This document shows, piece after piece, positions 13,352 to 16,053 of a stretch of DNA of 16,053 bases. The stretch is from JANQLU01 sp964434955. GTDB taxonomy: Bacteria; Planctomycetota; Planctomycetia; Pirellulales; Pirellulaceae. The stretch is taken from NCBI GenBank assembly GCA_964434955.1, contig CAYSXI010000124.1:1-16053 (forward strand), given 5' to 3'. A program made the position numbers and the translations under genes. Under the pieces are notes generated by a model. The model worked only from the letters and a program-made list of their open reading frames with translations, was not told the DNA's origin and ran no database searches. Every line of letters begins with the position of its first letter. The first letter of the stretch is position 1.

Positions 13352-14974
13352 TCAATGCTTGAAGTGCCGGTTTCCCGTGAGAACCATCGGGATTTGATGC
13401 TTATTGCAAGCCTCGATGACCGCTTTGTCATTCACTGAACCGCCGGGCTGAATGATCGCGGCAATCTTGGCCTCGGCAGCCAACTCGATCGAATCGGGAA
13501 ACGGGAAAAACGCGTCCGACGAGAGCACACTTCCAGCCGCTCGTTCCCCCGCTTTTTGAATTGAAATATTCACCGAATCGACTCGGCTCATCTGTCCGGC
13601 ACCGACACCGACAAGCGAACGTTCGCTTGAAAGCGTGATTGCGTTCGATTTGACGTGTCGAACCATTGCCCAGCCAAAATAGAGTTCGTCCAGAAGTGTC
13701 GCATCCGGTTTCACTTCGGTGACCAATTCCCATTGATCGCGATCGATCGATTGATTGTCCGAATCTTGCGCCAACATTCCGCCCTGGATCTGACGAAGCT
13801 GCAATGCGCCCGCTCCGATCGCGAGATCGCCGATCGCCATCAGACGGACGTTCTTCTTCCACTTGGGCTTCGTTTTTAAGACTTCGAGTGCGTCTGGATT
13901 GAATGAGGGGGCGACAATCGCTTCAACGAACAGGTCGTTCTCACTCATCCAGTTGGCAGTCACCACGTCGACCGGTCGGTTCATGGCAATCACCGACCCG
14001 AAGGCACTAACCGGATCACCGGCAAAGGCTCGCTCGGTCGCAACCGCCAATGAGGCTGCCATCGCGGCGCCGCAGGGGTTGTTGTGTTTGATCACCGAAC
14101 AAGATGGTTCCGGAAGCGGAAGCACCATCGCCAATGCCGAATCCAAGTCCAGTAGATTGTTGTAGGAAAGCTGCTTTCCATTCAACTGCTCTGCGTGAAT
14201 CAAACTGTTCTCGAGACAAGCATTGTTGTCCACGTATACAGCCGCTCGTTGATGATGGTTTTCGCCGTAACGAAGATCATCCACTTTCTTCAGTGAAACT
14301 GCCAAAGAATCAGGCAACGCAGCTTCGCCTTCGCCCCCTTCAAACTCCGTCGAAAAATGATTGGCGATCGTCGCATCGTAGGCTGCCGTGTGCTGAAACG
14401 CGGCGGCCATCAAACGCTGCCGGAAAGCCAAACGGGTGCCACCTTCACTTTGGATTTCATCCAGGAAAGCGGCGTATTGGGAAGGATCCGTCAGGATTGA
14501 AACGAAGCGGTGATTTTTGGCCGCTGCACGAACCAGGCTTGGTCCGCCGATATCAATCTGCTCGACCGCTTCGGCGAGGCCAACATTCGGTTTCGCAATT
14601 GTGTCACTAAATGGATAAAGATTAACGACCACCAGGTCAATCGAAGCAATCGCGTGTTCGCTCATTGACTGGAGATCTTGTTCATTGTCTCGGCGCGACA
14701 GAATGCCGGCGAAGATTTTCGGATGCAACGTCTTTACGCGTCCGTCCATCATCTCGGGGAACCCGGTATAGCTCGCGACGTCGCGAACCTCAAATCCACG
14801 TTCCTCAAGGTAACGCCGCGTTCCGCCGGTACTGTATATCTCCACTCCGGCGTCGCGGAGTCCGTTGGCCAACGTTTCGAGATTGCTTTTATCGCTCACA
14901 CTAATGATCGCGCGCTCGATCTTGACCAAGCCACTACTCGGTTCCATTTCCACCGTGTCTGTCGTTAATTCCAT
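13352..14974 (-). CDS. purH: Bifunctional AICAR formyltransferase / IMP cyclohydrolase
   Basis: A 540-residue complete PurH catalysing the last two steps of purine (IMP) synthesis, in the cytosol. The N-terminal MGS-like IMP cyclohydrolase domain (about 18-215) shows SVSDKSNL (25-32), STGGTRRYL (48-56), FPEMMDGRVKTLHP (72-85) and AAAKNHRFV (150-158). The AICAR formyltransferase domain shows LRYGENHHQ (234-242), the catalytic Lys296-His297 in KHNNPCG, VKSNAI (441-446) and SDAFFPFPDSIELAA (486-500), ending TGNRHFKH. Length is slightly above the usual 510-530 because of about 17 extra N-terminal residues (MELTTDTVEMEPSSGLV). A later start is possible, but none of the alternatives has a better ribosome site. 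It sits after a hairpin downstream of the S46 peptidase gene. Confidence 0.97.
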   Translation of the reverse strand: MELTTDTVEMEPSSGLVKIERAIISVSDKSNLETLANGLRDAGVEIYSTGGTRRYLEERGFEVRDVASYTGFPEMMDGRVKTLHPKIFAGILSRRDNEQDLQSMSEHAIASIDLVVVNLYPFSDTIAKPNVGLAEAVEQIDIGGPSLVRAAAKNHRFVSILTDPSQYAAFLDEIQSEGGTRLAFRQRLMAAAFQHTAAYDATIANHFSTEFEGGEGEAALPDSLAVSLKKVDDLRYGENHHQRAAVYVDNNACLENSLIHAEQLNGKQLSYNNLLDLDSALAMVLPLPEPSCSVIKHNNPCGAAMAASLAVATERAFAGDPVSAFGSVIAMNRPVDVVTANWMSENDLFVEAIVAPSFNPDALEVLKTKPKWKKNVRLMAIGDLAIGAGALQLRQIQGGMLAQDSDNQSIDRDQWELVTEVKPDATLLDELYFGWAMVRHVKSNAITLSSERSLVGVGAGQMSRVDSVNISIQKAGERAAGSVLSSDAFFPFPDSIELAAEAKIAAIIQPGGSVNDKAVIEACNKHQIPMVLTGNRHFKH

Positions 14975-14993
14975 TGGTTACTCATAAATAGAA

Positions 14994-15018
14994 GGCCCGA
15001 AACAATATGGTTCGGGCC
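14994..15018. terminator. GC-rich hairpin between S46 peptidase and purH
   Basis: GGCCCGAA (14994-15001) pairs perfectly with TTCGGGCC (15011-15018) around a 9-base loop. Leftwards it is followed by the moderately T-rich TTCTATTTAT, then the purH start 20 bases on. It is a likely partial terminator or attenuator for leftward transcripts from the peptidase gene. The T-run is interrupted, so strength is uncertain. Confidence 0.5.
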
Positions 15019-15030
15019 CGAAAGTGATGA

Positions 15031-16053
15031 TTAATTCTCGATTTCTTTGAGGATCCGGTCCGCTTTGTACACCGTTCGCAAAGCTTCCCGAATCGCACTC
15101 GAATGCACGCTCGTAGCACGAGCCTGTTTCTCGCTGTAGAAATAATTGCCCGTAAGTGATTGGATGTTGCCATCAAAAATCAATCCGACGAGTTCCAAGT
15201 TCTTGTTGACAACCGGACTGCCTGAATTTCCGCCAATAATGTCGGCCGTGGAAACAAAGTTAAAAGGCGTGTCGGCAGCGATTTTGTCCTTTGCGCGGTT
15301 CCAGGATTCCGGAAGCACCCAAGGATCTTTTGCGTTATGGGCTTTTTCATGCTCAAAAGTGCCACCCATCGTCGTCCACGCCGCAATCGATTTCCCGTTC
15401 TCTTCGTAACCTTTGACGACACCAAATGCGAGCCGCAAGGTAAATGTCGCGTCGGGATAGGTCGAAGTTCCCTGAGTCGCAAACAGCGCCTCCGAAATTT
15501 GAGCGTATGCCTGCCGCTCCGATTCCTCGATCTCGTCGGTCACCTTTCGGTTGGATCGATCATGCTGATCGACCATCCTTGCCAGAACAATCATTGGATC
15601 TTTCGATTCGTTGATGGCCGATAATCCGCCTGCCGCGAGTTTCTTCCGGAACTCAACCTTTTCAAGCTGCGATCCGTTGACCAACTCTGCCGCGCGATCG
15701 GAAGGACTCTTTCCTCCAAGCACTTTTTGAACCAGCTCGTTTTCCGAGCCAAGAATTTCCATGTTCCGGGCCAGCAAATCGGCCAAAATCACCCGCTCAA
15801 GGTCCTTGTGAACCGGCGCGGTTGAGAAAAGCTGCAGCTCAAGCGACTGGCGGTTTGAGTCGACAAACTCCGGCAAGCGTTGCTCGTTCGGCTTTTTGTC
15901 TTCGGATGCCATTTGCACGAGGGTCAACGCGGTATTGAACATACCAACATTCAAATTCAAACCCGTTCCCTGCACTTCAGCGCGACGTTTTTGTACTTCC
16001 GCAATTTTGTCCCACGCGCCCGCGTATTTTGCAAGTTTGGGGTCCGCCTTGAT
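15031..16053 (-). CDS. S46 family serine peptidase (dipeptidyl-peptidase 7/11-like), C-terminal part
   Basis: Partial gene: the C-terminal 340 residues, with the N-terminal half beyond the right edge (family members are about 700 residues). The nucleophile motif is DIIGGNSGSPVVN, its serine encoded at 15223-15225. VGLIFDGNIQSL follows, then the C-terminal ARATSVHSSAIREAL segment. The helical mid-domain (about the first 200 visible residues, with ADLLARNMEIL, KSPSDRAAELV and IVLARMVDQHD) fits the family's all-alpha domain. These enzymes release dipeptides from N-termini in the periplasm or at the outer surface. The Gly in FDGN is the DPP7-type residue rather than the Arg of acid-specific DPP11, so broad or hydrophobic P1 preference is expected (family knowledge, from memory). 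The catalytic His and Asp are not in view. Confidence 0.92.
   Translation of the reverse strand: MKADPKLAKYAGAWDKIAEVQKRRAEVQGTGLNLNVGMFNTALTLVQMASEDKKPNEQRLPEFVDSNRQSLELQLFSTAPVHKDLERVILADLLARNMEILGSENELVQKVLGGKSPSDRAAELVNGSQLEKVEFRKKLAAGGLSAINESKDPMIVLARMVDQHDRSNRKVTDEIEESERQAYAQISEALFATQGTSTYPDATFTLRLAFGVVKGYEENGKSIAAWTTMGGTFEHEKAHNAKDPWVLPESWNRAKDKIAADTPFNFVSTADIIGGNSGSPVVNKNLELVGLIFDGNIQSLTGNYFYSEKQARATSVHSSAIREALRTVYKADRILKEIEN

Noticed and set aside
1..16053. CRISPR arrays, insertion sequences, tRNA/rRNA genes, phage or plasmid features.
   Set aside because: No spaced repeats of CRISPR type, terminal inverted repeats with a transposase, or structural RNA sequence was recognised on either strand.

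Overview
The window looks like a chromosomal stretch from a marine-type planctomycete (Pirellulales-like). This is inference from a mid-range GC content, few Shine-Dalgarno sequences, several GTG/TTG starts, a secreted PQQ-type propeller of the sort common in that phylum, an S46 peptidase and small lineage-specific proteins. No rRNA, tRNA, CRISPR array, insertion sequence or phage gene was seen. The genes look like ordinary, well-kept chromosome.

Left part (1-4610, minus strand): a tight five-gene operon transcribed leftwards. In order it encodes a DCC/DUF393 thiol-disulfide protein, a COG2907-type FAD-dependent oxidoreductase, a DUF1365 protein, a cyclopropane-synthase-like SAM methyltransferase, and a second, shorter SAM methyltransferase cut by the left edge. 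The first junctions are 4-base stop/start overlaps. This gene set is known in other bacteria as a membrane fatty-acid modification locus, often tied to light or singlet-oxygen stress. The cyclopropane-synthase-like enzyme lacks two bicarbonate-site residues of true CFA synthases, so methylation rather than cyclopropanation is likely.

Centre-left (4611-6962, plus strand): divergent from that operon is a MerR-type regulator with a CarH/LitR-like B12-binding-domain architecture, but the histidines that bind cobalamin are replaced. It is followed after 3-9 bases by a secreted PQQ-like beta-propeller protein. The 189-base divergent gap holds two sets of short direct repeats that could be operators. 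A bidirectional terminator closes this unit.

Middle (7003-11307): a leftward Fpg/Nei glycosylase-GNAT acetyltransferase pair, a rightward pentapeptide-repeat protein with an ECF-like promoter, a rightward DUF1295 membrane reductase (a family that often travels with the lipid operon on the left), and a 78-residue Cys-rich small protein with a strong ribosome binding site.

Right part (11322-16053, minus strand): leftward genes for an S46 dipeptidyl peptidase (cut by the right edge), PurH, an unrecognised 321-residue protein with zinc-ribbon-like cysteines, and an EamA-family transporter. A hairpin separates the peptidase from purH. The last three may be co-transcribed.

The most interesting part is the divergent regulator/lipid-operon module: a photoreceptor-like repressor that appears to have lost its B12 ligands, facing a membrane-lipid methylation/oxidation operon.
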